Of a stretch of 45,290 bases of DNA, positions 1 to 7,799 are shown in pieces (positions within the stretch are counted from its first letter, which is position 1; each line of letters begins with the position of its first letter). The notes below the pieces were generated by a model. That model ran no database searches and was not told the origin of the DNA. It saw nothing but the letters and a program-made list of their open reading frames with translations. Both the position numbers and the translations under genes were made by a program. Source of the DNA: Paenibacillus sp. LHD-117 (lineage in GTDB: Bacteria; Bacillota; Bacilli; Paenibacillales; Paenibacillaceae); NCBI RefSeq assembly GCF_030929555.1, contig NZ_JAVFVT010000053.1:1-45290 (forward strand). Direction: 5' to 3'.

Positions 1-118
1 ATACGATTTGCAAAGAACTTCATCCCCAACGGGGATAATCACTGGAGGAGCCGGATGCGACGACCCGCAAGTCCGGATCTGTGAGAGGCCTATGCGCATG
101 CGCATAGGCCTACTCGAT
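1..118 (+). mobile_element. 3' end of a group II intron (domains V and VI), truncated by the window edge
   Basis: Bases 48-79 fold as a group II domain V: GAGCCGGAT (48-56) pairs with GTCCGGATC (71-79), and GCG (57-59) pairs with CGC (66-68). A three-base linker follows, then a domain VI hairpin in which GAG (83-85) pairs with CTC (113-115), enclosing a perfect 26-bp palindrome (86-111). A112 is left unpaired on the 3' side, in the branch-point position. The predicted 3' splice site is after 118: the intron ends in AT (A-pyrimidine), about 7 nt from A112. The GNRA tetraloop usually capping domain V is not evident, and the G-U pair of the AGC triad is a G-A mismatch (G50, A77), so the copy may be degenerate. 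The intron body, and any reverse transcriptase gene, would lie left of base 1. Confidence 0.75.
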
Positions 119-177
119 TGCATTCCCACTCCGCCCAAACGCCAAATTTCGGACCATTCCGTCTAATATGCTCTTCA

Positions 178-1791
178 CTATTCATCACGCCGGCTAAGCG
201 CCGCATTCACCTCCCGAATCGCATCGCGAAGGCCTAGCTCCTCGTACGTCTCCATATATTCGCGCCACATGTTCACTGGGTTTTCATCGCTGATGATGAC
301 CTTGATCAGATCCTCAAGCGGGTCAACCTCGGCGCTGAGCCGGTCCTTGGCGGGCGTGGACAAGGAATTGATCTTGTGATAAGCCGGCGTCGCGACCCCA
401 TTCTTGATCTGCCATTCCATCTCCGACAGGCTCTTTCGAATGTTGGTTTCCCCGTAATTGATGATATTGGCATCGTTCAGACGGAAATCGGCCTCCTTGC
501 CCCACGAAGCGAGCGAACGGAATATCGAGAGGGAAGGATATACCTTCGTAATCGCTTCCGGCCTTCCGGTCGCCTTGTCGAGCGGCCTTGTCAAGACAAT
601 GTCTTCTCCGTCCATACGGTAATCGACACCTTCAATGCCGTAGCTCGTCAGCAGCTCGCCATCAGGCGACAACAAGTAGTCGTAGAGCCGCAGAATGCGG
701 TCCATCTTCTTGTCGCTAAGCTTCGAGTTGAAGAAGGTTTCCGACCAATAGGTCTGCGCTACGTAATAATACCGCTTGCCTTCTTCATCCGGCCACAGGT
801 GGAGGATCTCGACGGATTCCCGGAAGCTGCGCCCAGGCTGATGGCTGTTCCATTCATCCTCCAGCAGGCGCAGGCTTTCCGGCGTCGCCCGGTAGACGAG
901 CGCGCCGGCTTGTCCCTCCGCGAACTTGGTGACGGCGTCTTGTTCCTTCAAATAATAGAAGTCTTGGTCCAGCGCGCCGTTCGTATAAAGCTCCCTCAAT
1001 TGCACGACCACCTCCTCCATTTGGGCGGAGGCGTAATACGGAATCCATTGGTTGTTCTCAAAAACCCATTGGCCCGCGGCAAATTGAGGGAAGGTCGAGC
1101 TGAGAGCCCATGACAAGTAGTTCATGCCTGCCGCCGTCAAACCGACAATCCGTTGATCGGAACCTGCCCCGGAGCGGCGGTTTGTGAAAGTAACCAGCAT
1201 GTTGGAAAAGTCTTCGAAGGTGGCCACGTCCCGGATTAGCGCGTCTTTCATCCAGTCTTTCCGGACGTATACGACTCTCTCCAGCATCCATAAGCGATTG
1301 GTCGGATAGCCGATTCTGGGCAGCATGTACAGCCGGTTGTTTTCTTTCAACAGGCGAATATCCGGAATTTGGGCGATGCTGTTGACATTGGGGTAGAGGC
1401 TTAAATCTTCGGGAAGGGGCTTGATCAAGCCGTGTTTGATCCACTCGTTGTATACGCCGGGCGAGTCGCTTGCGATGGAGTGGGAGAATACGTCCGGAAG
1501 CTTACCGGAGGTGGCCCACATTTGCAGCTTTTGTTTGTAATCCGCCATCGTAATCTGGACGGGTTGTATCGTGATATTGAATTTGCTCTCGATCTTGCGC
1601 AGGACGGGATCTGCGCGCTCGAACGCGGCGTCAATGTTCCAGAACGCGATGGATATCGTCAGATGCTCGTCGAACGAGGACGAAGAGGATCCGGATGAAT
1701 ATATGGAGGAATGCTCCTCAGGCTTAATGTTAGCGGACAAGACGACAAGCATGGCAAGCATCATCAATATGATCGACTTGAGCTTGGGCAT
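178..1791 (-). CDS. ABC transporter extracellular solute-binding protein, lacking a lipobox cysteine
   Basis: 537 residues, the usual size of the large family 1 (LplA-like) sugar-binding proteins of Paenibacillaceae, which deliver oligosaccharides to ABC importers. The N-terminus is a hydrophobic export signal (about residues 5-20), followed by a serine-rich linker and the mature domain beginning near ISIAFWN. The middle contains the family's DVFSHS-type and polar, aromatic-rich stretches. Oddly, no cysteine follows the signal, so the usual lipoprotein anchor is absent; the protein may be released or held by an uncleaved signal. The start has a good site, GGGAGGAT, 6 nt upstream. No permease gene lies beside it: upstream is a glycoside hydrolase, downstream the group II intron. 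The substrate is unknown. The family is confident; the transport role is inferred. Confidence 0.85.
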   Translation of the reverse strand: MPKLKSIILMMLAMLVVLSANIKPEEHSSIYSSGSSSSSFDEHLTISIAFWNIDAAFERADPVLRKIESKFNITIQPVQITMADYKQKLQMWATSGKLPDVFSHSIASDSPGVYNEWIKHGLIKPLPEDLSLYPNVNSIAQIPDIRLLKENNRLYMLPRIGYPTNRLWMLERVVYVRKDWMKDALIRDVATFEDFSNMLVTFTNRRSGAGSDQRIVGLTAAGMNYLSWALSSTFPQFAAGQWVFENNQWIPYYASAQMEEVVVQLRELYTNGALDQDFYYLKEQDAVTKFAEGQAGALVYRATPESLRLLEDEWNSHQPGRSFRESVEILHLWPDEEGKRYYYVAQTYWSETFFNSKLSDKKMDRILRLYDYLLSPDGELLTSYGIEGVDYRMDGEDIVLTRPLDKATGRPEAITKVYPSLSIFRSLASWGKEADFRLNDANIINYGETNIRKSLSEMEWQIKNGVATPAYHKINSLSTPAKDRLSAEVDPLEDLIKVIISDENPVNMWREYMETYEELGLRDAIREVNAALSRRDE

Positions 1792-1851
1792 TCCGCAATC
1801 CTCCCTAAGTAGTTAAGGTATTATGCCCAACTTCGTTCTGCGAAGTTTGTG

Positions 1852-3057
1852 TTATTGATACTCAACGCCAGACGAATATTTGTTGCCGGCGTTCCATAAC
1901 AGGTATTCGTCTACGCCGGTATCCTTCAACGCTTTGATCTGCGCTTCGACTTCGGCCTTGCCGTACTTCAAGTAATTGCCTTTGCCCAGCCAGCTCGCCG
2001 TAAAATCTTGAATCCACGGCCGTATGATGGGCTTCAGCTCGCCGGTATCCTTCAGCTTCACATGCGTATCGTCCATGGCGCCTTTGATCGTCTCGTACGG
2101 ACTGCGGTCCGGCGTCTTCTGGTCGAACCAGCCCGTGCTGTAATGGCTTGGATAGATCATCGGAGAGATGACGTGCACGTCGTTCGATATTTTCACGAAA
2201 TCTTGGCCGATGCCTTCCGCCGCGGGGACGGAGGCCGCATAACCGAAAATGTCGACCGATACTCGCACGCCCAGCGGCTCGAGCTGTTCTCTCGCGTATT
2301 TGACGAAGCCGGCGACCGCGTCCACGCGGCTTTGCTCCGTCTTGTTGAACGTAAGCGAATCGGCGCGGTTCTCGAAGCCCTCGGGGAATCGCACGTAGTC
2401 GAACTGGATTTCCTTGAAGCCGAGCTTGGTTGCTTCCTTGGCCAGCGCGACGTTATATTCCCATACTTCCTGGCGGTACGGATTAACGAAGCTTTCGCCG
2501 CGTCCGTTCTTCCAGATCGTCCCGTCGGGCTTCAGGAATGACAGCTCCGGCTTCTTGACCGCGAGCACGGTGTCCTTGAACACGACGATCCGGGCGATCG
2601 GGTAAATTTCGTGTTTTTTGAGCGTATCCATTAATGCGGCAATGTCGGAAATGTATTTCTTCGCGGTTCCGATCTCTAATAACTCGGGTGTCGTCGTTGG
2701 GTAGGTTATGTAGCCGTTATCGTCCTTGACGTCGATGACCATGCTGTTCAGGGCGGTATCGTCTACCAGCTTCAGCAGCGATTCCATCCTGGATCCGCCG
2801 GCGCTGTGCGCGGTCACATAGATGCCTTTGATCGGAGGGGTTTCCGGCTGAGGGTCCTTCTTCATCTGGCCGGGAACGACTTCGCCGGGGGCGGGCGGCT
2901 CCTCGCCGGTTACGATAGGTGCATCCGGCTTCACGATCGTTTCGCCGGCTGCGGCGTTCAGATAAGCAACGGCCAGTTGTTTCGCGTCCGCATTGTGTTC
3001 TCCTTGTCCGGTAAGCAAGCTGTACAATAACATAAATGCTGAAACGATGATGTCCAT
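1852..3057 (-). CDS. Putative glycoside hydrolase, DUF4015 family
   Basis: About 401 residues. A short hydrophobic N-terminus (MDIIVSAFMLLYSLL) suggests a signal anchor. A proline-rich linker (about residues 45-75) leads into a TIM-barrel-like domain opening with IKGIYVTAHSAG. Diagnostic segments are the IDVKDDNG strand, the QFDYVRFPEG motif and the ISPMIYPSHY motif, all typical of the DUF4015 putative glycoside hydrolases; the substrate of the family is not established. A TTG start 18 bases further upstream (3075) is possible, but the purine-rich site GGGAGAGAG at 3062-3070 lies inside that extension and sits 4 nt before the ATG at 3057, so I prefer the ATG. It is probably secreted or membrane-anchored, acting on cell-surface or external glycans. 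Confidence 0.85.
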   Translation of the reverse strand: MDIIVSAFMLLYSLLTGQGEHNADAKQLAVAYLNAAAGETIVKPDAPIVTGEEPPAPGEVVPGQMKKDPQPETPPIKGIYVTAHSAGGSRMESLLKLVDDTALNSMVIDVKDDNGYITYPTTTPELLEIGTAKKYISDIAALMDTLKKHEIYPIARIVVFKDTVLAVKKPELSFLKPDGTIWKNGRGESFVNPYRQEVWEYNVALAKEATKLGFKEIQFDYVRFPEGFENRADSLTFNKTEQSRVDAVAGFVKYAREQLEPLGVRVSVDIFGYAASVPAAEGIGQDFVKISNDVHVISPMIYPSHYSTGWFDQKTPDRSPYETIKGAMDDTHVKLKDTGELKPIIRPWIQDFTASWLGKGNYLKYGKAEVEAQIKALKDTGVDEYLLWNAGNKYSSGVEYQ

Positions 3058-3139
3058 TATGCTCTCTCCCGTCAACTTGTTCTGATCAGATTATAAAGCA
3101 CATCGGGTATCGGGGTCATCACTTATTTGCCGAGGAGAC

Positions 3140-3170
3140 AAAAAAACCAGTCGAGATCGAAATCGACTGG
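3140..3170 (-). terminator. Rho-independent terminator of the 64-residue gene
   Basis: Read on the minus strand, CCAGTCGA pairs with TCGACTGG around an 8-base loop and is followed by six Ts. It lies 37 bases past the stop codon of the small gene at 3207-3401 and would end its transcript. Confidence 0.8.
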
Positions 3171-3206
3171 CGGTGCGGTTATAACGTATTTCCCGTACGA
3201 GTTGCG

Positions 3207-3401
3207 TCATTGTAACAAAGTCTGTTTCTGCCCATTGCAAATGCTGTGCTGCACAATTTCCATCACGTCTGCCGGTTCTAGCACCGCTAGGCCGTCACGG
3301 AGGACGATTCGGAGGTCCAATTCACGGGAAGTGAGATAAGGACTAAGCTCCGGGGCAAGCCTTTCGACAATTTGAGACAATTTGACCGTTTCCATATCCA
3401 C
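3207..3401 (-). CDS. Small protein of unknown function, 64 residues
   Basis: I do not recognise this protein. It has a GTG start at 3401 with AGGGTGAT five bases upstream; an in-frame ATG lies two codons later (3395). It is acidic to neutral, with no membrane segment, and reads as alternating helix and strand (KLSQIVERLAPELSPYL, then LDLRIVLRDGLAVLEPADVMEIVQ). A clear Rho-independent terminator follows the stop, so the gene looks like an independent single-gene unit. The combination of site, frame and terminator makes it more credible than a random frame, but no function can be assigned. Confidence 0.6.
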   Translation of the reverse strand: MDMETVKLSQIVERLAPELSPYLTSRELDLRIVLRDGLAVLEPADVMEIVQHSICNGQKQTLLQ

Positions 3402-3547
3402 TGAGCATCACCCTTTCATCCTAATAGTCATTAGAAAGCAAGAAGGGGAAAACGATGGTAAAGAAACTAAGCTTCGGGATATTCACATTATAACAGCTTC
3501 GCTTTCAAAAACATAGCAATTGTTAGCAAATTCCATTCCTGCGGAGA

Positions 3548-4390
3548 TTAATTCGGGTTTTGCCTGCGGAAATCTCCGACGACGCCAACGGTTTCCACGA
3601 TGTTGATGAAAGCGTGCGGGTCGATGGAAGTGATCGTCTTGCATAAATCGGCAACTTCGAATTTCGTCCGAACGGTCATCAGCATGTCCTTCTCCGCAGA
3701 AGAGTAAGCGCCGCGCGTCTTCATGATCGTAATGCCCCGCGGGTGGGTCAGAAGCTTCTGACACAGCTCCTCCGTTTTGGTCGTAATGATGAACGCCGTC
3801 ACTTTAATATGCCGCACATGGATGAGATCTACAACCTTGCCCGCCGAAAAAATCGCGATAAGCGAATAAAGCGCGAGATCCCAATTTCGGGTGAAGAAGA
3901 TGAGAATGGCGATGACGAATCCGTTCAATAGGAAAATGATCATGCCGATGGGGAAGTCCCGTTTTTTCGTCATAATGGAGGCAATCACATCGAACCCTCC
4001 CGACGAACCTCCGTACCGCAGCGCGAGCCCGCTGCCGAAGCCGACGATGACGCCGCCGAACACCGCCCCGAGTAAAATATCGTCCGCCGTATGTATGACC
4101 GGAACGAAACGCAGGAACAATGTGGAGGCGACGACGGAGTAGATGCTCCACATGACGAATCGCCTGCCGAGCATAAACCAGCCCCAGATCAACACGGGAA
4201 TGTTCAGCACAAGATACAGCCAAGCGATATTTGCACCGGTGACGTAGCCGATCATCATCGAAATGCCTGACAAGCCGCCGCTCAGAAGCTGATGGGGAAT
4301 AAGAAACAGATTAAAACCCACGGCTACTAACAACGCGCCGAGCGTCATGATCGGGATGGTTAGCAAATACCGTTTTTTGTTTGCTTGCAA
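3548..4390 (-). CDS. YitT-family membrane protein (DUF161 plus DUF2179)
   Basis: About 280 residues. Five to six hydrophobic segments come first (for example PIMTLGALLVAVGFNLFL, WLYLVLNIPVLIWGWFML, DILLGAVFGGVIVGFGSG, GMIIFLLNGFVIAILIFF). A soluble C-terminal DUF2179 domain of about 80 residues follows (VTAFIITTKTEELCQKLL, then KDMLMTVRTKFEVADL). GSGLALRYGGSSGGFDVIA is a hallmark of the family. Function is unknown; the C-terminal domain resembles ligand-binding folds. The frame opens at a TTG at 4432 with no good site. A TTG at 4390 has GGGGAG eight bases upstream and starts just before the first membrane helix, so I choose that one. The gene is divergent from cshA. Confidence 0.88.
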   Translation of the reverse strand: MQANKKRYLLTIPIMTLGALLVAVGFNLFLIPHQLLSGGLSGISMMIGYVTGANIAWLYLVLNIPVLIWGWFMLGRRFVMWSIYSVVASTLFLRFVPVIHTADDILLGAVFGGVIVGFGSGLALRYGGSSGGFDVIASIMTKKRDFPIGMIIFLLNGFVIAILIFFTRNWDLALYSLIAIFSAGKVVDLIHVRHIKVTAFIITTKTEELCQKLLTHPRGITIMKTRGAYSSAEKDMLMTVRTKFEVADLCKTITSIDPHAFINIVETVGVVGDFRRQNPN

Positions 4391-4537
4391 AGCAATCGCT
4401 CCCCATGTCGAATTTGGTGTGCAGTCGTCCAATTAGTATGGCTTTCTGCGCTTAACTGGTATTCAAGATCATTTCTGTGCTATAATGATTTGGATATTCT
4501 TTAAGAAGGCTGTAGATAGAAGGAGTTTGAGAAAAGT

Positions 4538-6151
4538 TTGAAAACATTTGCTGAATTTGGCTTGGAACCGAAAGTGTTGCAAGCAATAACAGAGCTAGGG
4601 TTCGAGGAATCAACCCCCATTCAGGACAAATCGATTCCGATCGCCCTTACGGGCAGGGATTTGATTGGCCAAGCTCAAACAGGAACGGGCAAGACAGCGG
4701 CATTCGGAATACCGCTCATCAACAAAATTCCGGTAAGCGAGGAACGCATTGTTGCATTGATTATGACGCCAACCCGTGAACTCGCTATTCAGGTGGCGGA
4801 CGAGATCGGGAAGTTGACGCGATACAAAGGCCTTCGTTCCCTGCCAATCTACGGCGGCCAAGAGATTGGACGTCAGATTCGCGCGCTGAAGAAGAAGCCG
4901 CAAATTATTATCGGCACGCCAGGCCGTCTTCTGGATCACATTAACCGCAAGACGATCCGCCTTGAGGACGTTCAAACGGTCGTGCTCGACGAAGCGGACG
5001 AAATGCTGGACATGGGCTTCATGGAAGACATTCAATCGATTCTGAAGCTCGTTCCGGATGATCGCCAGACGATGTTGTTCTCGGCGACGATGCCAATCAA
5101 CATTCAGAAGCTTGCGCAGCAATTCCTGAAGGATCCGGAACATGTTTCCGTTATTCCTAAGCAGGTTACTGCGCCGTCGATCGAACAATCGTACATCGAA
5201 GTACACGAGCGTCAGAAGTTCGAAGCGCTGAGCAGACTCCTCGATATGGAATCGCCCGAGCTCGCGATCATCTTCGGCCGGACGAAACGCCGCGTCGACG
5301 AGCTGAGCGAAGCGCTGCAGAAGCGCGGCTACTCCGCGGACGGCTTGCACGGCGACCTGTCGCAGAACCAGCGCGACAACGTGATGCGCAAGTTCCGCGA
5401 CGGCAGCATCGACGTGCTTGTCGCGACGGACGTTGCGGCGCGCGGTTTGGATGTCTCCGGCGTAACGCATGTCATCAACTTCGACTTGCCGCAGGATCCG
5501 GAAAGTTACGTTCACCGGATCGGCCGTACGGGCCGCGCGGGCAAGGAAGGCACGGCGTGGTCCTTCGTAACGCCGCGCGAGATCGATCACCTGCACTTTA
5601 TCGAGCGCATCACGCGCCAGCGCATGAACCGCAAACCGCTTCCTAGCATCGCGGAAGCGATCGAAGGCAAGCAGCGTATTACGGCAGAACGCGTTCTTGA
5701 AGTCGTGCAGAACGAAGAGTTCTCGGAATACAAGCCGATCGCGATCCAATTGCTCGAGCAATACGATTCCGTTCACTTGCTTGCGGCGGCGATCAAGCTG
5801 CTGACCGGCGAGAAGAAAGACGTCAGCATCGAGCTGACGCCGGAAGAACCGCTTCGCGCGAAGAAACGCAGACCGGATATTCGTTCCAACGGTCGTCCGT
5901 TCAATCGCAGTGGCTCCTCCTCTTACGGCGGCAACCGCAGCGGCGGAACAAGCGGCGGCGGCGGCTATCGCGGACGCGATGATCGTCGCAGCGGTGGAAG
6001 CAGCGGCGGCGGAAGCTCCCGCGGCGGTTACGAGAGCCGCGGAGGGTACGGCAGCGGCGGTGGATACGGCAGCAAACGCAGCAGCAGCGAAGGCCGCAGC
6101 GGCGAAAGCCGCCGTCCGAAGAGCTCGTCCGACGACTACGTGAACAATTAA
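4538..6151 (+). CDS. cshA: DEAD-box RNA helicase CshA
   Basis: 537 residues. All core motifs are present in order: the Q motif (GFEESTPIQ), motif I AQTGTGKT (46-53), PTRELA (78-83), TPGR (127-130), DEAD (151-154), SAT, ARGLD and HRIGRTGR. The core and the region after it match the Bacillus CshA type closely (IGRQIRALKK, AIIFGRTKRRVDELSEAL). From about residue 450 it carries a Gly/Ser/Arg-rich disordered tail, typical of nonspecific RNA binding. CshA unwinds RNA duplexes in the degradosome, in ribosome assembly and in cold adaptation. The start is a TTG at 4538; AAGGAG lies 11 bases upstream and no closer in-frame ATG exists. It is followed by three hairpins, the last a strong terminator. Confidence 0.95.
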   Translation: MKTFAEFGLEPKVLQAITELGFEESTPIQDKSIPIALTGRDLIGQAQTGTGKTAAFGIPLINKIPVSEERIVALIMTPTRELAIQVADEIGKLTRYKGLRSLPIYGGQEIGRQIRALKKKPQIIIGTPGRLLDHINRKTIRLEDVQTVVLDEADEMLDMGFMEDIQSILKLVPDDRQTMLFSATMPINIQKLAQQFLKDPEHVSVIPKQVTAPSIEQSYIEVHERQKFEALSRLLDMESPELAIIFGRTKRRVDELSEALQKRGYSADGLHGDLSQNQRDNVMRKFRDGSIDVLVATDVAARGLDVSGVTHVINFDLPQDPESYVHRIGRTGRAGKEGTAWSFVTPREIDHLHFIERITRQRMNRKPLPSIAEAIEGKQRITAERVLEVVQNEEFSEYKPIAIQLLEQYDSVHLLAAAIKLLTGEKKDVSIELTPEEPLRAKKRRPDIRSNGRPFNRSGSSSYGGNRSGGTSGGGGYRGRDDRRSGGSSGGGSSRGGYESRGGYGSGGGYGSKRSSSEGRSGESRRPKSSSDDYVNN

Positions 6152-6192
6152 GTTTTGGCAATAGGGAACGCAGGTTTTTTGATCGCACAAGG

Positions 6193-6286
6193 TGAAACGG
6201 CTGTCGCCGTCCTTTAGCGGAGCTGCGCGTTTCATTCCGAGAATTCTAAGTCCATATAAGATGCAAACTTATAAATTCTTAGAATT
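6193..6286 (+). other. Two consecutive hairpins in the cshA 3' region
   Basis: The first hairpin pairs GAAACG (6193-6198) with CGTTTC (6228-6233). The second is longer and nested: AATTCTAAG (6242-6250) pairs with CTTAGAATT (6278-6286), and inside it TATAAG (6254-6259) pairs with CTTATA (6268-6273). Neither has a T-run, so neither is a standard terminator. They would lie in the 3' untranslated part of the cshA message. Confidence 0.6.
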
Positions 6287-6294
6287 GCACAAAA

Positions 6295-6348
6295 ACCGGG
6301 GAAGTCCGTGACGCCTTGCGGGCATCCGGTCTTCCCCGGTTCTTTTTT
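6295..6348 (+). terminator. Rho-independent terminator after cshA
   Basis: ACCGGGGAAG and CTTCCCCGGT form a 10-bp GC-rich stem around an internal hairpin and are followed by TTCTTTTTT. Read the other way it is preceded by AAAAA, so it may also serve the convergent yjcZ-type gene. Confidence 0.88.
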
Positions 6349-6383
6349 GTGTCCTGGCCGAACCGGAAAGTCTGGTCAAGTCA

Positions 6384-6482
6384 TTAGAAGTAGCAAAGTG
6401 TTTTGACAATGATGACCAGAAGGATAAATAATACAAGGATAGCGCCAGTGGACGTGTATAAGCCGTGACCTGCGTTGCTCAT
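6384..6482 (-). CDS. YjcZ-family sporulation microprotein, copy 1
   Basis: 32 residues, starting MSNAGHGLYTSTGAILVLFI. A short Gly/Ser-rich head precedes one hydrophobic helix (about residues 13-27) ending in VKTLCYF. This is the pattern of the YjcZ/YuaF-like sporulation proteins of Bacillales, small single-pass proteins found in spores or forespore membranes. The start ATG (6480-6482) has a near-perfect AAAGGAGG site eight bases upstream, which makes the tiny gene convincing. It is convergent with cshA. A paralogue lies at 28546-28638. The biochemical role of the family is not known. Confidence 0.85.
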   Translation of the reverse strand: MSNAGHGLYTSTGAILVLFILLVIIVKTLCYF

Positions 6483-6650
6483 TACAGCAACCTCCTTTTA
6501 ATCATCGGAGTGGTGAATATACTCCATTCTATGCGGCAAATGCCGGGGAGTCTGGACTGCGGCCTATGCGTACGAAATTTGGGCGGACGAACGGACGGGT
6601 GCCATTCGTCCAGGCCGATCGCAACTATTCTAGCGTTGGAGGCAGATCAG

Positions 6651-7454
6651 ATGGAGCCAAGAGGGTTGATGGGGGGATTCTACCGAATCTCCGAATGGAT
6701 TATGAGATTGGCCGTAATCAATTTATTGTGGATCATTTGCTCGATTCCGTTTGTATTCTTTGGGTTAACGATGTTTATTGCCCCTCAGTCCGGCGCGAGC
6801 GAACAGGAACTGCTAGGCAGCCTGTACACCTCGCTCATTCTGATGGCGATCGTGGCGCCATTCACGTTTTTCCCTGCCACCGCGGCCATGTTCGCGGTAG
6901 CGCGCAAATGGGTTACCGGCGAGAGCGACGTCGCGCTGTTCAAAACGTATTTCCGCGGGTATAAGGAAAACTACAAACAGAGCATGATCGGCGGAATCTT
7001 GTATACGCTTTTATTCGTCATCATGATCGTGGACTTCATCGTCTATAAGGATCAGCTGAATATCTTGTCCTATATCTTTATCGCGTTTCTTGCCTTGCTG
7101 GGCGTATCCGTATTCAATTTCTTCTCGATGCTGGTCCATTACCATATGAAGACGTTCCAACTGCTTAAGAACGCGATTCTCATTACGATCGGCAAGCCGT
7201 TCCGCTCGTTGTCGACCGCGATCATGTGCGGTCTGGTCATCTACATCAGCTTCTTCCAATTCACGTTCCTTATTCCGTTCTTCATGGGAAGCGTTGTCGC
7301 CTTCCTCGCATTCTGGAACTTCAATATTATCTACACGAAGCTCCAAGAACAAGCGGAGAAAATGAAGCAATCGGAAGAAGAGGAAGCCGAAGAAGCAGCG
7401 GAGATGGATCGCGAAGATTTGGTGAAGGACGACTACAAAGAAGGAAGTAAATAA
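6651..7454 (+). CDS. DUF624 (YesL-like) membrane protein
   Basis: 267 residues. The opening MEPRGLMGGFYRISEWIMRL followed by AVINLLWIICSIPFVFFGL is the signature start of the DUF624/YesL family, which usually neighbours sugar ABC transporters and has no proven function. Five to six membrane helices can be read, then a highly charged C-terminal tail (EEEEAEEAAEMDREDL) that should be cytoplasmic. The open frame extends upstream to 6465, but TTGGAGG lies 8 bases before the ATG at 6651 and the family begins there, so I use that start. The gene sits between a YjcZ gene and the 6S RNA, with no transporter alongside. Confidence 0.85.
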   Translation: MEPRGLMGGFYRISEWIMRLAVINLLWIICSIPFVFFGLTMFIAPQSGASEQELLGSLYTSLILMAIVAPFTFFPATAAMFAVARKWVTGESDVALFKTYFRGYKENYKQSMIGGILYTLLFVIMIVDFIVYKDQLNILSYIFIAFLALLGVSVFNFFSMLVHYHMKTFQLLKNAILITIGKPFRSLSTAIMCGLVIYISFFQFTFLIPFFMGSVVAFLAFWNFNIIYTKLQEQAEKMKQSEEEEAEEAAEMDREDLVKDDYKEGSK

Positions 7455-7469
7455 CATCCGCGATCGAAG

Positions 7470-7498
7470 TTTACTTTTGCCGCGGTTCAGTCTATAAT
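7470..7498 (+). promoter_or_regulatory. Sigma-A promoter of the 6S RNA
   Basis: TTTACT at 7470-7475, a 17-base spacer and a perfect TATAAT at 7493-7498. Transcription would begin near 7505, immediately before the 6S RNA-like sequence. Confidence 0.7.
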
Positions 7499-7504
7499 AG
7501 CTAT

Positions 7505-7690
7505 ACATCCTGCGATGTTCGTTTCGGTCCTTCGTTGTTTTGAACCAATGGCTGTTTCACGGGAGACCTACATCGCCAAGCGGCTGACCTGCCCTCGAAA
7601 AGGGACTTCAAAAGCGTGGCTGCGGACACCCACCTGCGAGAGCGGGTTCAGAAACATGCGGGTCGGACGGCATAGGCGGGTTTCTATTAA
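7505..7690 (+). ncRNA. ssrS: 6S RNA (regulator of RNA polymerase)
   Basis: The region has no convincing reading frame but shows the pattern of Bacillota 6S RNA: TTTTGAACC near the 5' end, a central GGGAGACCTACA, then GGACTTCA, then CACCCACCTG and GCGGGTTCA towards the 3' end, so that the two halves pair into a long rod with an open centre. 6S RNA binds housekeeping RNA polymerase by mimicking an open promoter and tunes transcription in stationary phase. It has its own promoter (7470-7498) and terminator (7694-7737). The exact ends are approximate, and the call rests on remembered family patterns rather than a covariance-model search. Confidence 0.75.
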
Positions 7691-7693
7691 CAC

Positions 7694-7737
7694 AAAAGAG
7701 CGATTGCCTGGCGAAATCCGGCGAAAGCTCTTTTTTC
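7694..7737 (+). terminator. Rho-independent terminator of the 6S RNA
   Basis: AAAAGAGC (7694-7701) pairs with GCTCTTTT (from 7727) around a loop with an internal CCTGGCG/CGGCG pairing, and ends in a run of Ts. Confidence 0.85.
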
Positions 7738-7799
7738 GTATGTGAAAACATGGTATCATATATAGTAATGCAGATAGACGTTAGAGGGGGAGATCGTTG

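Noticed and set aside
4610..6235. 541-codon minus-strand open frame opposite cshA
   Set aside because: It lies wholly antisense to a textbook DEAD-box helicase, and its product is low-complexity alanine/arginine-rich with no ribosome site.
7515..7745. 76-codon plus-strand frame in the 6S RNA region
   Set aside because: No ribosome site, and it overlaps a structured RNA and its terminator.
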